Shown here in pieces: positions 1-17,087 of a stretch of DNA of 64,000 nucleotides. Each line of letters begins with the position of its first letter. Positions within the stretch are counted from its first letter, which is position 1. The DNA lies in the NCBI GenBank assembly GCA_000827495.1, contig KN817591.1, positions 1,796-65,795 on the forward strand, written 5' to 3'. The notes under the pieces were generated by a model. The model saw only the letters and a program-made list of their open reading frames with translations. It did no database searches and had not been told where the DNA came from. Source of the DNA: Hypholoma sublateritium FD-334 SS-4. Taxonomy: Eukaryota > Basidiomycota > Agaricomycetes > Agaricales > Strophariaceae. The position numbers and the translations under genes were made by a program.

Positions 1-457
1 CTGTAGTCAAGAGTCAATCCAGGAATCTATTGACGGCAGGAGCTCTAAAATCGAATCTTAGTTCCACTTGTGATAGTGGCATTGTGGTGAACAATAGAGT
101 GAGTTGGGGCGTAACTTAGCGGATGTCCCTTCATTTATATGTCGTGCAGATGTTTGTGGATTGTTTGTGGAGTCGCCCCACTTCAACCAACGGTAGTGTT
201 ACGCATCAAACCAAGGCTACGGGACTGTGGAGCCGTAAAATATATGAGGAGAGCTGCCATACCAATACCTGTATTTGTTNTTATAGCTTATAGACTATGT
301 GCACATCTTAGTGGATTATAAAACATATTAGAGATTACTTTGAAGNGACACGGCCTTGTGAGGTTCTGATCAGTCCACACACGGAAACTTATTTGCACTT
401 GTCGTACGTATCGACACTTAGCGTGAGGTGACAGGACCTGATACTGTAATGATACGT
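1..457. other. No gene assigned; 3' side of the HET gene
   Basis: This end of the window lies downstream of the minus-strand HET gene. It contains two ambiguous bases (N at 280 and 346). It may hold a last small exon or the 3' UTR of the HET gene, because a plausible donor (gtacat, minus strand) sits near the end of the last recognised exon. I see no other coding signal. Confidence 0.4.
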
Positions 458-2341
458 TCAGCTGGGGAAGCTGATATGTACATATAAGACCGTCAGCGTC
501 GCAAGTACTGATATGCCAACGGAGATTTTTCCGACAATGAGTGTGCGCAGTGTCGGAAGTGTTTGGCTGCAGGTGAAAGTAAAGCACGCTTGTATTCGCT
601 GTGTGGCCGCGGAGTCCTCTGATGGTGTCCTGGTTGAGTTGATGCGAACGCATTCATGGGAGTCATGCGCGGTGCGCTGATACCAGACAATCCATGTGGA
701 CCTTTTTTCCTCGCTGCGAAATGCGCTGCTGCTGCATGTTGCAGAGTTCTCGCAGACTGTGGGCAAGGATTTCCCGGTCCAGCCTGACCAGGACCAACTT
801 GGCGTTATGCTTCGGCGCTTCTGAAGAGCATGTGGTTCCCAGAGAAGGAACCAGTCAACAAACACATCTGGAATCCCATGGCACAAATTTGCATTCAGGA
901 CCCTCTGAAATACGGTGATGGTCGCGTCGAAAGCGTGGTAGATATCCTGCTCGTATGTGAGCAACCGGTCCGAATACTCAGACATCATGTGTTCGGCTTC
1001 CCGAATGGTTTCCTCCTCTCCGCTGGAATTGAACCATTCCAAAGCTTTTGGATTGGCATGCCGATCTTCACTGACTTCGTCTTCACGGCACTCGTTTGAC
1101 ATTGTGCAGGTGTACGACACCTGCCCACCGATGAAGATGAGATTTCGCTTGGCAAGGGACTGTTCTTGAAACCTGAAGTCTCGTCTCTAGTCAATTTATA
1201 ATCCTTGCGCCCGGAACAGCAAAAGTACGCACATCCAACCCCGAGTGTAATACATAGACGCCGAGGTGTAGTTTTGTTTCGTTGGCCTGAGCACAAGTCT
1301 GAACCCAGGCTGAATTTCAACAATTAGCTGACTTCTGTCGGTCCCGGCATGCACCCCTGGCAGACCGGCGTTGGCGTTGACTCCCGAAGCAGCCGTGATC
1401 GTCAGCGCTGATGCGCCAAAGACCACATGTATCTTTTCTATCGTCTGCATCCTGTCTCCGTCGTCTTGGATGATGCAGAGACTGTCGACCCAGAGATACC
1501 GCATGCCGAGCTCTTTGACCACAAGTATGGCATCGCGAATGGTGAGCGGTATTTTGTCGTGGTTTTCAGGTAGCACGAGTGCACCAGGCTTCTCTAGCTG
1601 AACGATGTTGCTCCGGGACGACCAGAATGGTTGGGCTTGGCCCCAGACGTAGCTCAGCGCAGCGTACTGACAGCTACGAGGAGCAAGGGTGATGCATTTG
1701 TCGACAACATCGATCACTCGAAAAGAACGTATTTCGTCCACCACGTCCGTGAATTTAACTGGATCCAGCGCGCGGTGGACACCTGCACAGTTCTTGTGGC
1801 GTTCATTGCAAATGCTTATCCAGTTTCGAACCAGGTTGAAATCGATTTGGTCTTTGATGACACGAGAGAAGAACGATTTGCTTCGTGTTGGGGCGTCGTT
1901 AGCGAGTATGCCTAACCTAAACCTTGTATCGAGCCGCGAATGATAATCGCAGACACCGCCTCCCTGTCTCTGAATCCCGATGTTGATTTCACGCACGACA
2001 TGGCGATGGACGATTTGGTGAAGCTCGTTGCGATAGGGTGGCGGCCCATCTGTGGACCAGCGAAAAATCACTTCAAGCGGCACTCCCGCCTCTTCATCAG
2101 GAACACCCAGACCAAGCGCACGAAGGACGAGGCGACACAGTGGACAGTGCAGCGATTTTTCCTTCACGTCTTCGACTAGCCCGAATTGTTGTACGTTTGT
2201 TGTGCTGTACCGCACGAGATACTCCGTGCCCGGGCGCACAACGAAATCTTGCGGCGTCAATTTCAGCGCGGCGCAGGAATCGCATAGCTTGTCAGTAGGC
2301 TTAGCTAGTCCCTTTGGCACGGGTACGAGTGGTGGGATCAT
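458..2341 (-). CDS. HET-domain (heterokaryon incompatibility-type) protein
   Basis: HET domains occur in fungal proteins of non-self recognition and are often toxic when activated; the partner here is unknown. The first exon (2341 to 1233) encodes an N-terminal CxxC segment, then the hallmarks YAALSYVWG, a TIRDAI segment, LGMRYLWVDSLCIIQDD and ALTITAASG. A 60-bp GT-AG intron (1173-1232) joins YYTRGW to MFQEQSLAKRNLIF, which restores the usual GW-x-x-QE block. The second exon carries the family's C-terminal signatures YSDRLLTYEQDI, GIPDVFVDW and PSWSWSGW, then TWIVWYQR. The frame stops at 458, but a further small exon is possible, so the C-terminus is uncertain. The total is about 585 residues or more, normal for the family. 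Start: first ATG of the open frame. Confidence 0.85.
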
Positions 2342-2586
2342 TGGGATGTGTCTTTCGCGGACGCTGGTCGACGGCAGTAAATTAGTTGTAAGTCAACTAT
2401 TGTAGAGAAAATTGACCTACGCCCGCGATGCCATTGGTCGAACGGCGGAAAGCTTCTTGGGTCCTCTCGAAACCGCTGATGTTTTAGTAGCAACTCTCGA
2501 TGAATGGTCGATCTTGCGATAATCACAAAACATGACATTGACAAGCACCTATTTATGGGATTGATTGGAATTAGAAATAAGGCTCT

Positions 2587-2850
2587 TCATGTCCTCGCAA
2601 TGTCCACGCCAGCACAGCCGCGTCCCAGAGAATCCGAAACCCACGGGAGCTTGGAGTTCGGCGGCATCTCCGCGATATTTAGCTGCAGCGTGAGGCGGTA
2701 TTTGGTTTCTCATCGAAAGTTGGGGGTGGTGACGCTGAGCGCTGAGGACCCATCATCCGGGAGGAGCAGGATGCCACGCGGGCGAACTGTGAGATAGCCT
2801 GCTTCATTTAGCTCTAACTTCGTCTTATCGTCGTCACTGAGCGTCAGGCA
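2587..2850 (-). pseudogene. Stop-interrupted coding remnant, family unknown
   Basis: On the minus strand one reading frame is open for 87 codons from 2850 to 2590, except for a single in-frame TGA at 2710-2712. It ends with TGA at 2587-2589. The upstream half reads LTLSDDDKTKLELNEAGYLT and RGILLLPDD; the downstream half reads KYRLTLQLNIAEMPPNSK and LPWVSDSLGRGCAGVDIA. An AG just before the TGC at 2850 could be a splice acceptor. The composition looks like real protein rather than a shadow frame, but I do not recognise a family. It lies between the HET gene and the RBM18-like gene, all on the minus strand. It may be a decayed exon, or the stop may be avoided by splicing I could not find. Confidence 0.35.
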
Positions 2851-3061
2851 CTATTTTTGAGATTCAGCGGCAGACAAAGTGCCCCGAGCACCCACGGCGA
2901 TAGAGTTCTCCTCCCAAATGCACGACTTACGTATCACGGCTTGCAGGAATGTTGCAGGTCGAAAGAAAATGGACCGCGACGCGCCGTGTGGGCGGCATAT
3001 GTTGTAAAAAAGCGCATATATCCACAATCGCAAGCCTCCCCTGCAAACAACCATACGTGAG

Positions 3062-4306
3062 CTATGCCGCTCCATTTTCCACTGGTCCCTTTCCCTTCTC
3101 CTTCTTTATACGAACACCAGCAAGCCGCGGCTTCGGGCGGTGCGCACCTCCGCTCCCAAATGTAGCCCCGAGACCGCCCCCAAACGTCCCCGCAGCTTTC
3201 GCCTGCGCCTGTGTTGCGGGAAATATCGACGTACCCCCCGCCGCAGGTGGCCTGCCTCTCGGAAACGGAGGCGGCAACAGCGGAGGCGGGCGCTCCGCCA
3301 CAGGCGCCGGTGCGCCTGCGATCTGCGGCGGGGGCTTCGCGGGGAGCGACGGGTGCACGGGGAGGCTCGAGGGTCCGGGCGCGCCGGTGTCGTCGTGCGC
3401 GGGTGGCGTCGGCGTAGCGCCCGCGGAAGAGGCAGACCGCTCGCCCGGCATAGGCGCTGCGTCCGCCATCTGTCGGAGCTTCGCCTCGAGCACGGCGATC
3501 TTGTCCGTCGTGCGCCTGTGCGGGTGCAATTTCACATCAACGCATGGCCAAAACACAACAACGAAGAGGCGCACCCCTCATGCCCGCGCCCCGTCTTGAG
3601 CATGCTGAGCGCCGTCGGGCGCCCCGCGTCCGTAACCTGCTTCCGCGCGCGCGGCGCGGCGCCGTGCTGGTCGAGCGGCGCCTGGTGCGCGAACGTCACG
3701 ACGAGCTTGCGCCCGCGCAGGGGCCGGCCGTGCGCCGTCGCCAGCGCGTTCATCGCGTCCTGCAGCATCCGTCCGTCAGCAGCGGGTCTGGTATCAGCGC
3801 GGCGCCGTGGCCCGTGGTCCGTGCGCGCGATGCTGGCGTGGTGGCAGCAGCGTCGGAGCAGCAGCACAGGCAGAGAGGGGCGTGAGCGCACAGGCCGCGG
3901 CGGGGCAAAGGGGACTCACGGCGGCGGTGGCGTACTCGACGAAGGCGTACCCGCGCGGGCGGCCCTTCAGCAGCCCGGTCTTGTGGAAGAGCCAGTCAAG
4001 CTTGGTGACCTTGCCGAACTTGGAGAACACCTGGAGTAGCGTGTACCTGACGGGGAAGTCAGCGTGTGAGGTGGGTGGTAGCTGCAGTTTCGCAACGTAC
4101 TCGTCGACAGAGGGGTGGAGGTTGCCGACGTAGAGGCGGTCCTTCAGCAGCGTACGCTGGTCGGGGGTCGGGGGTTCGGCATCGGGAATGGCGTCGGGAT
4201 AGAAAAGATGGTCGTCGACGATGGGAGAGACGTTGACGGTGGTGGGCGGCGGTGCGAGGTCGTCGAGGGTCACAGCGCTGCTGCTTGCCATCAGTGTAGA
4301 GGTCAA
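3062..4306 (-). CDS. RBM18-like RNA-binding protein (single RRM)
   Basis: Predicted nuclear RNA-binding protein of the RBM18 family. Four exons (4306-4101, 4046-3920, 3759-3575, 3515-3062) are joined by GT-AG introns of 54, 160 and 59 bp and give 323 residues. The RRM begins with RNP2 (RLYVGNLHPSVDEYTLL), continues through FSKFGKVTKLDWLFHKTG and has the RNP1-like block GRPRGYAFVEY, followed by DAMNALATAHG and LRGRKLVVTFAHQAP. These match the RBM18 order (LWIGNL, KFGKVKQFDFLFHKSG, GQPRGYCFVNF). The C-terminal half is Pro/Gly/Ala-rich and low in complexity, with a short helix near TDKIAVLEAKLRQM. The start could be either of two in-frame Met codons (4306 or 4291). A tRNA lies about 85 bp upstream. 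Confidence 0.88.
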
Positions 4307-4390
4307 GAGATGGTTTGTCGGCTATCTCTTTGAAGTCGTATGCATTGGCAGTACCGTATATTCTTACATGCAAAGCGCTTATACTTTCAA

Positions 4391-4481
4391 GCATTAATGG
4401 GGTAGTGGTAACCTGGGTCGTTGCCATCTGAGTTTGAGCTATAAACTCGACCCGCCGGGGGTTCGATTCCCTCTTAATGCA
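4391..4481 (+). tRNA. tRNA-Gly (anticodon GCC) with a 20-bp intron
   Basis: Folded by hand. The acceptor stem GCATTAA pairs with TTAATGC, with discriminator A. The D arm is GGGT-AGTGGTA-ACCT and the anticodon stem GGTCG pairs with CGACC. The 7-base loop TTGCCAT gives anticodon GCC. The T arm is GGGGG-TTCGATT-CCCTC. An intron of 20 bp (4427-4446) interrupts the loop one base 3' of the anticodon, the canonical eukaryotic site, so the mature tRNA is 71 nt before CCA. A T5 run at 4501-4505 fits a Pol III terminator. A second gene with identical mature sequence is at 38211-38296. Confidence 0.95.
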
Positions 4482-4755
4482 TTGATGTAAAGTTGAAATA
4501 TTTTTGTGTCTTGTCTCTTAAAAGTATCACTCATTTATGACTCATGAGTCGGAATTCCGAATAACGCTGAGAGAGTCAGAGAGACGCTCAGGGCCTCAGA
4601 CTGGCCGCCGGCCGGTGAGCAGCACGCTTTTGCGTGTCTTGTTGAAGTCATTGATACAAATTTACAATGATAACTGCGCTTGAGCTACTACGCCTCTGGA
4701 TCCTAGTGGCACGCAATTAACAAATCAAATTTTCTCCAGGAGTCCAGCCCGGCGC

Positions 4756-5025
4756 CTAAGTGTACTGCAGCCCGATGTACCGGTCGAATCCGTAGAAGGT
4801 AATGTTGCACGCTCCCTCCGTCGGGATGTGCACATACCATCCGCGGCGCTGAGAATCCGCGGTCGTTCTGAACGCGACGAGCTCCCAGCCCGGACCGCGC
4901 GACCACGATTGTGGCGTAACACCGATGGTGAACCAATCATCTGAACCGCCACCGTTCGTGTACTTGGACACGAAGCACTGGATGTTGGTAGAACCGGTCG
5001 CGTCGGCAATTCTGAAGGTGCCCAT
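4756..5025 (-). CDS. Small (89 aa) Gly/Trp/Tyr-rich protein, unrecognised
   Basis: An open frame of 89 codons begins at the ATG at 5025 (MGTFRIADATGS) and ends at 4756. It has a compact beta-rich look: TNIQCFVSKYTNG, DDWFTIGVTPQSWSRGPGW, ELVAFRTTADSQ, GWYVHIPT and ITFYGFDRYIGLQ. There is no signal peptide, membrane segment or long low-complexity stretch. The frame stays open upstream to an ATG at 5157, but the extra 44 residues look unrelated, so I prefer the shorter start. Repeated aromatic and Gly residues in short strands suggest a beta-sandwich or lectin-like fold. That is inference from composition only, and I do not recognise the family. Confidence 0.55.
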   Translation of the reverse strand: MGTFRIADATGSTNIQCFVSKYTNGGGSDDWFTIGVTPQSWSRGPGWELVAFRTTADSQRRGWYVHIPTEGACNITFYGFDRYIGLQYT

Positions 5026-5759
5026 CGATAGTTTGATGTTGTTTGAGGAAAGAATTTGGAGTTGGAAACACGCTTTTCTGGAGCAGTTGCGGACTGACGT
5101 TAGGATTGGGCTTAACTGCCAGTAGCAAGAGTTGAGGTAGGAACCTGGGCTTCTCATTTGTGCAAGTGCCCTTTATATATCGTAATTCCTAGCTTTTTTC
5201 GGTACGTCGTGGCATAACACTATGAATTTACCTGTGAACAGTCTTCCGAGTGAGCAACTCCCAGAACCATTGACACATTATTTTTCAGAGATATGAGACG
5301 GAACCGGCGTACATGATAGTCCTAGTAATTTCCACAAGATAATAATTTCCGCAAGAATCCAAACGACAATACTGACGCCCCAACGCGGAAGCGGGCGGCC
5401 ATGCTGTTCATGATGAAGTGGATCAACGCGCGTTGCCAGCAAGCCTCAAGGCCGCCGCAAGGCAAAATCACAACCTTATGAAAGAACATCAAAATGCTAG
5501 ACAAGTTATATGTATCTGTCATTGAGCCAGTCCCTAGCCGAGTACCCGATAAGATCACTTCGATCGCTACAACTCTGAAAGCATATGCCAGGTTGGATCT
5601 TGCCAGAGCGCGTTACTCCAGGAGTAGTCGTCCTCACAATGCGATGCTGATATACAAGTGTATCTACTCCTGCTCGTAGGCTGTTTTTCTTTGTAGTAAT
5701 AGCGAAAATAAGCTTTCGGCCACTTCCATTTACATAGCCTGTCGCATCTATTTATGAGA
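5026..5759. other. Intergenic, no gene seen
   Basis: This stretch lies between the small protein gene (transcribed away) and the 3' end of the chitinase gene. Short frames on both strands (for example 5322-5558 minus) have no recognisable motifs and no consistent splice structure. It presumably carries the small gene's promoter and the chitinase 3' UTR. Confidence 0.5.
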
Positions 5760-8184
<2,425 letters not shown>

Positions 8185-10881
8185 TGGGCAGAGACGCTGC
8201 GGCTTAGGCTGCGAATTGTTGAGTACCGTTCCGGGAAATGTACTTGTATCGTGTGGCCCATTTGTAGTTCTGGTGAAACCTCAAACGGGGTCAAGATATA
8301 AGCATAGGTCCTGATCATCTGAGGCAGTATGCACAGTACACAGAAGCGGCATGCTTTGTTACCAGGCCAGCATATGCATTCGAAACAGCCGGAAGCGAAT
8401 ATCTGCCTAATCAGCAGCCCGTTCGCCATGCGTTCAGCAGCGGTATTTTAGGAAACCGAGGTCGTATGAGAGGTTTAAAATATTTCAGAGGCAGGTGATG
8501 GTGAGTTCTTTGTGGCCAACTTGAACGGTTGAATTGGCGTATATCACGATGGTGACGTTCGTAGAGCTGTTCCTCCATTCGAATTCAGATCTCCAGTCCA
8601 TGAGATATGTCCCAGGCAAGGACCTGAGCTCTTCCAGTCGCTAAAATTCCTAACGTAGCCTGATAAGCACTATGGCCAGAGCGACGATGTCCTATGGAGT
8701 CTCGGGGGTGCCCCAGGAAGATTCAACGACGGAGGAAGCCGCAAAAGTGTCAGACCTGCAGATAAAGCCTCGATATCTGATAGCAACCCGATAGAAGCTC
8801 GCGACACACATGGTGTACCGCAAGTGCTTAAGAAGCTTGAAGGTATCTTGAGACAGTCGTGTTGAAAGAGACAGCTGTCCTAAAAGGTGGCTGCAAACTT
8901 GAGCAAGCAAATACGAGTCCGCGTGGCAGAGAGCACGTGTCACTGCCGATTCAACAAGCTTTGAATTCCGCAACCGTTCGAGACTCGAGTCTTGCGCCCG
9001 ACCATCATGTTTTAACCAAGAGTCGACTTCTACTGAAGGATCTATTCGGAACTGCATATCGACGGTAAAATTCTTCTCCCCCTCTACCATTAGCTCTCCT
9101 CGCACGAATAAAAACGAGCTACTCATGAATTCCTTCATTAATCCGGCTCTTCTATGTCTTCGCTGCGTTCTCTGAGTTAGGCTCGCCACTCGGAATGCAA
9201 CGCGGATGATCATAAATTGCTGCATCTTACGTCGCTCCTCGCACAGTCGCCCACTTCGTCGCAGTTCCGCTCGTATAACTCACTTTACTTTCACCCTGGA
9301 ATAATCGCTAGATCTGGAATTTGCTTGATAGCCTGTTTTGTTATCCTTTTCCATGTGCTGTAGTTTCCTAAAATATGGTCACCGCGGAACAGACGGCACC
9401 CATGACCACCTCCGGTCAAACTTATGAATGAGCTTTAGGATGACGGTAGGAGCATAAATCCGTGATCCCGCCGGTCCCTAATACTCCGGAATACATCCTC
9501 GAGATCTGTTGGAAAATGGGTACCCATTTTCTTCCGTATTTATCAAAGAGATATCTGGCATCAAGAGATCCGTGACCTTGTTTTTGGAATCTCGGAGGTC
9601 TACTACACAATTATTTGGTGCAGTGATTGGCTGACTAGATGCCTCTCAAATGTATTGCGTACTATGCTTCGAAAAGCTCACAACATGAAAAGCTCACAAC
9701 ATAATATTATGTGGTTCCGGATCTTGAGTGCAATGGCTGGCCCCTGGTACACATAATTCGAACTTATGGTGTCTTACTCAAAGGTTATGTCGCCGTACAC
9801 AATCTGGAATTACCTCGGGCTAGGGTTGCTGAAGCTGATCAGAAAATCATGCCAACTTTTGCCAATCTGGCCACCGTGTGTTCCTTGCGTATCCAGTGCT
9901 AAGTATAAGCTGAATAAAGTCGAAATTTACCCGCAACCTGACGTCCACGAATAGTGCAACCAAAGCACTCAATCGAATATGAAGTTCAAGCTCTTCGATC
10001 TCGAATATTAAATCGTTATGCACCGATGCGCAGCTGCTTGATGGCACTATAAATGCGCGTTCAAAAGTAAGTTATTATCGGTATTGAGATCATATGATGG
10101 GTGGTGCGCATGAGTGTATATCAGCGAGGTATATTAGGATAGACGTAATTTATATATGCTGGAATAGAGGGGAAGCTTGCGAGATCGATTGAGTTGTCAT
10201 GTTCACATGCCAGTGTATTAGCGACCTAGAGAGTGAGCAAATAATATTAGTGTACGCCCAAAGTAACATGAGACGAAGGCGCGATCCATTAAAAAGTAGA
10301 TGCGATTCAACTGGGTAACGAATGTAGGCGACCAACAAGAGGCCAAAAAGGGAGGTGTTCGGCTTCGTGGAAAGGAATCCACGAAAGAAGGGATCCCTGA
10401 TAAAAAGTGCAGAATGCAGTACTGTACTGACGATGAATAATAAGGATCCGGTGAGAAGATATATATGATGTAGCATGACAGTGTTACGATAGCACAAACG
10501 ACGAGAGAATAATAATAAACGACAGGCGCGTCGAAGTCGGTAATCTATTAGGAGGTTGGAATGAATGCGGTGTAGAGAGTTTGCCAGTGGAAGCGGATGA
10601 AGGAGCAGCAGTAGAAATCACCATGATATTCGGCGTGAGATGAGTCCTTCGGTGATTGGGAGATAATTTGGAGCCTCATAACAAGATAGAGGAAGTGATT
10701 GTTCGAATGTGATTGGTATATAGGCAAGCGCAAGCAGCTATTCGAAACGGTGTCAATAACAAAACCTAGACAGGTACGTGATTGCAAATCACCTCGATAT
10801 CTTCTTTTTGTCTTACTGGCATCGAATATCGTGGTCTTCAGGCAATATTCCCCCTTCCCCGTTATAGTATTGATTGTGTCT
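8185..10881. other. Long intergenic stretch; one weak open frame
   Basis: This contains the chitinase upstream region and the 3' side of the Spg1 gene. The only frame of note is on the minus strand at 8692-9225 (177 codons). It lacks a recognisable domain and could be chance. Frames near 10150-10890 on the minus strand are AT-rich and probably 3' flank of Spg1. I see no RNA gene, transposon or long repeat. Confidence 0.4.
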
Positions 10882-11777
10882 TTACACATCGACGTAGATC
10901 AAAATCGGCTCTCCGACCCCTTCGATCTCCGGTATCACGCATTTCAGATCAAAAGCCTTTGCCAGCACGATCTTGAAAATCTTCTGGACATTTATTGAGG
11001 CGGATGTCGAGCAGAAGATCAGAGATGCATGCATTGCTCGCGCAAATCGTTTTGCCTATAAGGAGAAGTAAGCTTACTTCAAAAAACGCGTAGTGAAGTA
11101 AACTAGCCTGTTTTGTTATTTCTTCTTGCTCATCGCGTGGAAAGGTAGCAAATTGGTCAAATTTCGTTCCAATCAGAAAAGGGATAGCAGTCTGGAGGAG
11201 ATGTGAGAGATTTAGTTGATATCGCTAATGTCATCGAGGACACTCACCTTATTGAACCCGCGAGCTTGCCGATACCACTCTTTGACTGAGTTGAGTGTAG
11301 ATTTCCGCGACAGATCGAACATGAATAGAATCGCGACGGCATCGTTGCACACAAGTGGAAGCATGTTCACGAACTCCCTCTGACCACCAAGATCCCAGAT
11401 TGAGAAGGTGATGGTCGTGCGGCGAACAGATATTGTCTTTTCCATGAAATTGACGCCTATCGACGCAATTGGTTGGCTCACAAACGACGTACATAAGGAT
11501 TGATACACGTACCCAGCGTCTGAATATAATCTTCGTCAAAACTACCCTCGACGTACTTGACCATCAAGCTTGTCTTCCCAATCTGCGAATCCCCCACCAT
11601 TCCAACTTTGATCACCACACTATGTGTACCAGTCATTATGATATTGACGGGAAGGTAGATTTGCTTTGCGTACCTATTCTTTTCATCATTGTTGTTTTCG
11701 GTGCCTGCAGCACCTTGACTACTTGAACCGGCTATAGGAGGCGGAGTCGTAGTCGACGAGGAGGCTGAGGTGGACAT
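10882..11777 (-). CDS. spg1: Spg1/Tem1-family septation GTPase
   Basis: Ras-like GTPase that starts the septation initiation (mitotic exit) network at spindle pole bodies. Five exons (11777-11674, 11619-11513, 11456-11248, 11191-11108, 11055-10882) give 225 residues. After a Ser/Thr/Pro-rich N-terminal tail come the P-loop GDSQIGKTS, the Spg1-specific run [18 protein letters not shown] joined to [15 protein letters not shown] (switch II), and IGTKFDQF in place of the usual NKxD. The end has IFCSTS and [19 protein letters not shown], closely matching fission-yeast Spg1. Introns 1-3 are GT-AG (54-56 bp). Intron 4 (11056-11107, 52 bp) starts GCTAGT, a GC-AG intron; the flanking codons [10 protein letters not shown] align with the family only with this junction. 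Start: the Met at 11777 is preferred over 11792. Confidence 0.95.
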
Positions 11778-13600
11778 GATCTTGATAATCAAAGCTTAGA
11801 TAGTCGGGCTGTATGCAGGAGAGTGCGACGGTTGACTGCCTGGTGTTATGTATGTCGAAGACCGGGTATGACGTGAAGGAATGGTATATGCGATATGAAA
11901 GAGCAGAAAAGTAGACAAGCCAAGACGAAAGTAACGCGTTTTGAGCCTGCTGGTCGCGGTACACACGGTTATCAGAGACCACACCCAGTTAAAAGCGGGC
12001 CTGCAGATAGGGAAGAACTTTCGCCGTCGCCGTTGTCGTCAACACCGAACCAGGCAGCAGTTCCGAAATCAACAGTGACCAGGGACGGATTCCTGGGAAA
12101 GAGGCCAATGCCAAATAAGCCACAACAGCCTTTGTTGACGATTATCGTCCAACGTTGAAACTCTGTCACGGTCTTCTTGCTGTCTTCAACCAATCTTCAA
12201 CTGTCCACAAACTGTCCATGCTTACAATCCGACATGATTCACCTCTGACTGGCTCGCTTGCGCGTGTCTGATCTCACCTATTAAGCTATTATGTGCTGGA
12301 AAATTGTTGTCAGGAAACTTCCAAGAACAGAACAACCCTCTTACTATTGTCTTACTACTAGTATTACTTACTAGTCACGCCGACAGCCTCTGCGTTTTTT
12401 TCATGATCAAGGTTTCGAGTGTGGCATCATCGAAACTTACCCAGACAAAGTGCAGCCAGAGACGACGGTGTTGCATCGCTAGAAGCTGGTCAGTGGTGAC
12501 TGGTTTTGTGTGGTTCCGCATGACGGCCGCGTGTTCCGCTGCACTGGCGTTCGCCGTTTACCACACATACTCTCTCAAGACCGACGCCGCACACCCAAAT
12601 TATCGACCATTAGGTATTTATAACCATCTATTTCTATTTCACAATTTTTTGGATGCTCTGTTTTTATCGTTCGGATGTTTCTTGGTTTATAAATTACTTG
12701 ACGTTTACAAACATTTTATCCCGAAGCAGGCGCGCATACAGGCTCCAACCCTATCATGCCCGTCGAAGACCTCGACCATATTCAGCTTTCTATCGACATG
12801 CGGAGCAGCTGAAGTCCTTCATTTCATGCGATGCGCAACTACCGTCTTTCTCACTCTCGAAACGTAGAGGTGTCTTAAGAGTTCGGTAATGTACTATCTC
12901 TAATTCACTACTTATGTGCGCCGCTTCTATTAAAAGTTTGTTACCCCATAGTCTTATCATAAGGCGGCATGCTTCCCTACCACTTACCGTCGAATCGGCT
13001 ACCAGGACGAAGACCCGGATTAACTCAGTGATCGGCTCGGGTCTTGTGATGATATCTTAAAGGCCAGGCGGATCGCCAGCACTCTTCTTGGTGTGGGTTA
13101 GCACCTACTTATCCATTGTTGTTGTTCTGACACTTTACACACCGAAACGGCAGCTTTTGCGCAGCAGTGCATGATCCCTCGGATTATATCACGGTTTTTA
13201 TTCGGCAGTCCCTCTCACTATTGTCGCCACGTCATTTTTTCTCGTACATGATCCCAATATTTCTGCACCATGACGGATATTGCTTGCCCCACCTTTGAGG
13301 CTGTTCTCAGTACGTCCCTATTCATCGTAAGTGAATTTCTCCGTGCCGCGAGGGAGTCGCGTACCTAGGACCACAGTCACGAGCAACGTAGTCTCCGACC
13401 TCTACCCGGAAGTGTCTTCTGAGGAACCACACAATGACATTCAAAGAAGAGACTAATGATCTGTACCTCATCGGTCTATTTGTCGACGGCGATGTCACCA
13501 TGGAAAACGTATATAATCCGACCTTGAAGGCAGCTCAAACCGACCTTGAGCACAGAACCCAAAACCTGCTTCCCGCGTAGCTCAGACCTAATTAAGGGTG
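11778..13600. other. Divergent upstream region of Spg1 and cellobiose dehydrogenase
   Basis: About 1.8 kb holds the promoters of two divergently transcribed genes. A plus-strand frame at 12304-12867 (187 codons, several hydrophobic runs such as HLFLFHNFLDALFLSFGCFL) has no recognisable domain, and I do not call it a gene. A 48-codon frame at 13434-13580 sits immediately before the cellobiose dehydrogenase start and is listed separately. Confidence 0.45.
13434..13580 (+). other. Candidate upstream ORF of cellobiose dehydrogenase (48 codons)
   Basis: ATG at 13434 opens a 48-codon frame beginning MTFKEETNDLYLIGLFVDGD and ending at a TAG at 13578-13580, 20 bases before the cellobiose dehydrogenase start codon at 13601. 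If the transcript starts upstream of 13434, ribosomes would have to get past this frame. It may equally be chance, or lie in a spliced or untranscribed leader. No protein family is recognised. Confidence 0.25.

Positions 13601-17087
<3,487 letters not shown>

Noticed and set aside
2949..3599. A 216-codon plus-strand open frame.
   Set aside because: It is antisense to the GC-rich, low-complexity last exon of the RBM18-like gene, whose RRM and in-phase introns establish the minus strand.
4391..4481. Alternative reading of the tRNA anticodon as TGC (Ala).
   Set aside because: Only the GGTCG/CGACC stem gives a 7-base loop and places the intron at the canonical site; this gives GCC (Gly).
8692..9225. 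A 177-codon minus-strand frame upstream of the chitinase.
   Set aside because: No domain, repeat or splice evidence; could be chance.
12304..12867. A 187-codon hydrophobic plus-strand frame that might be a membrane protein.
   Set aside because: No recognisable family and biased hydrophobic composition in AT-rich DNA; kept only as a note in the intergenic entry.
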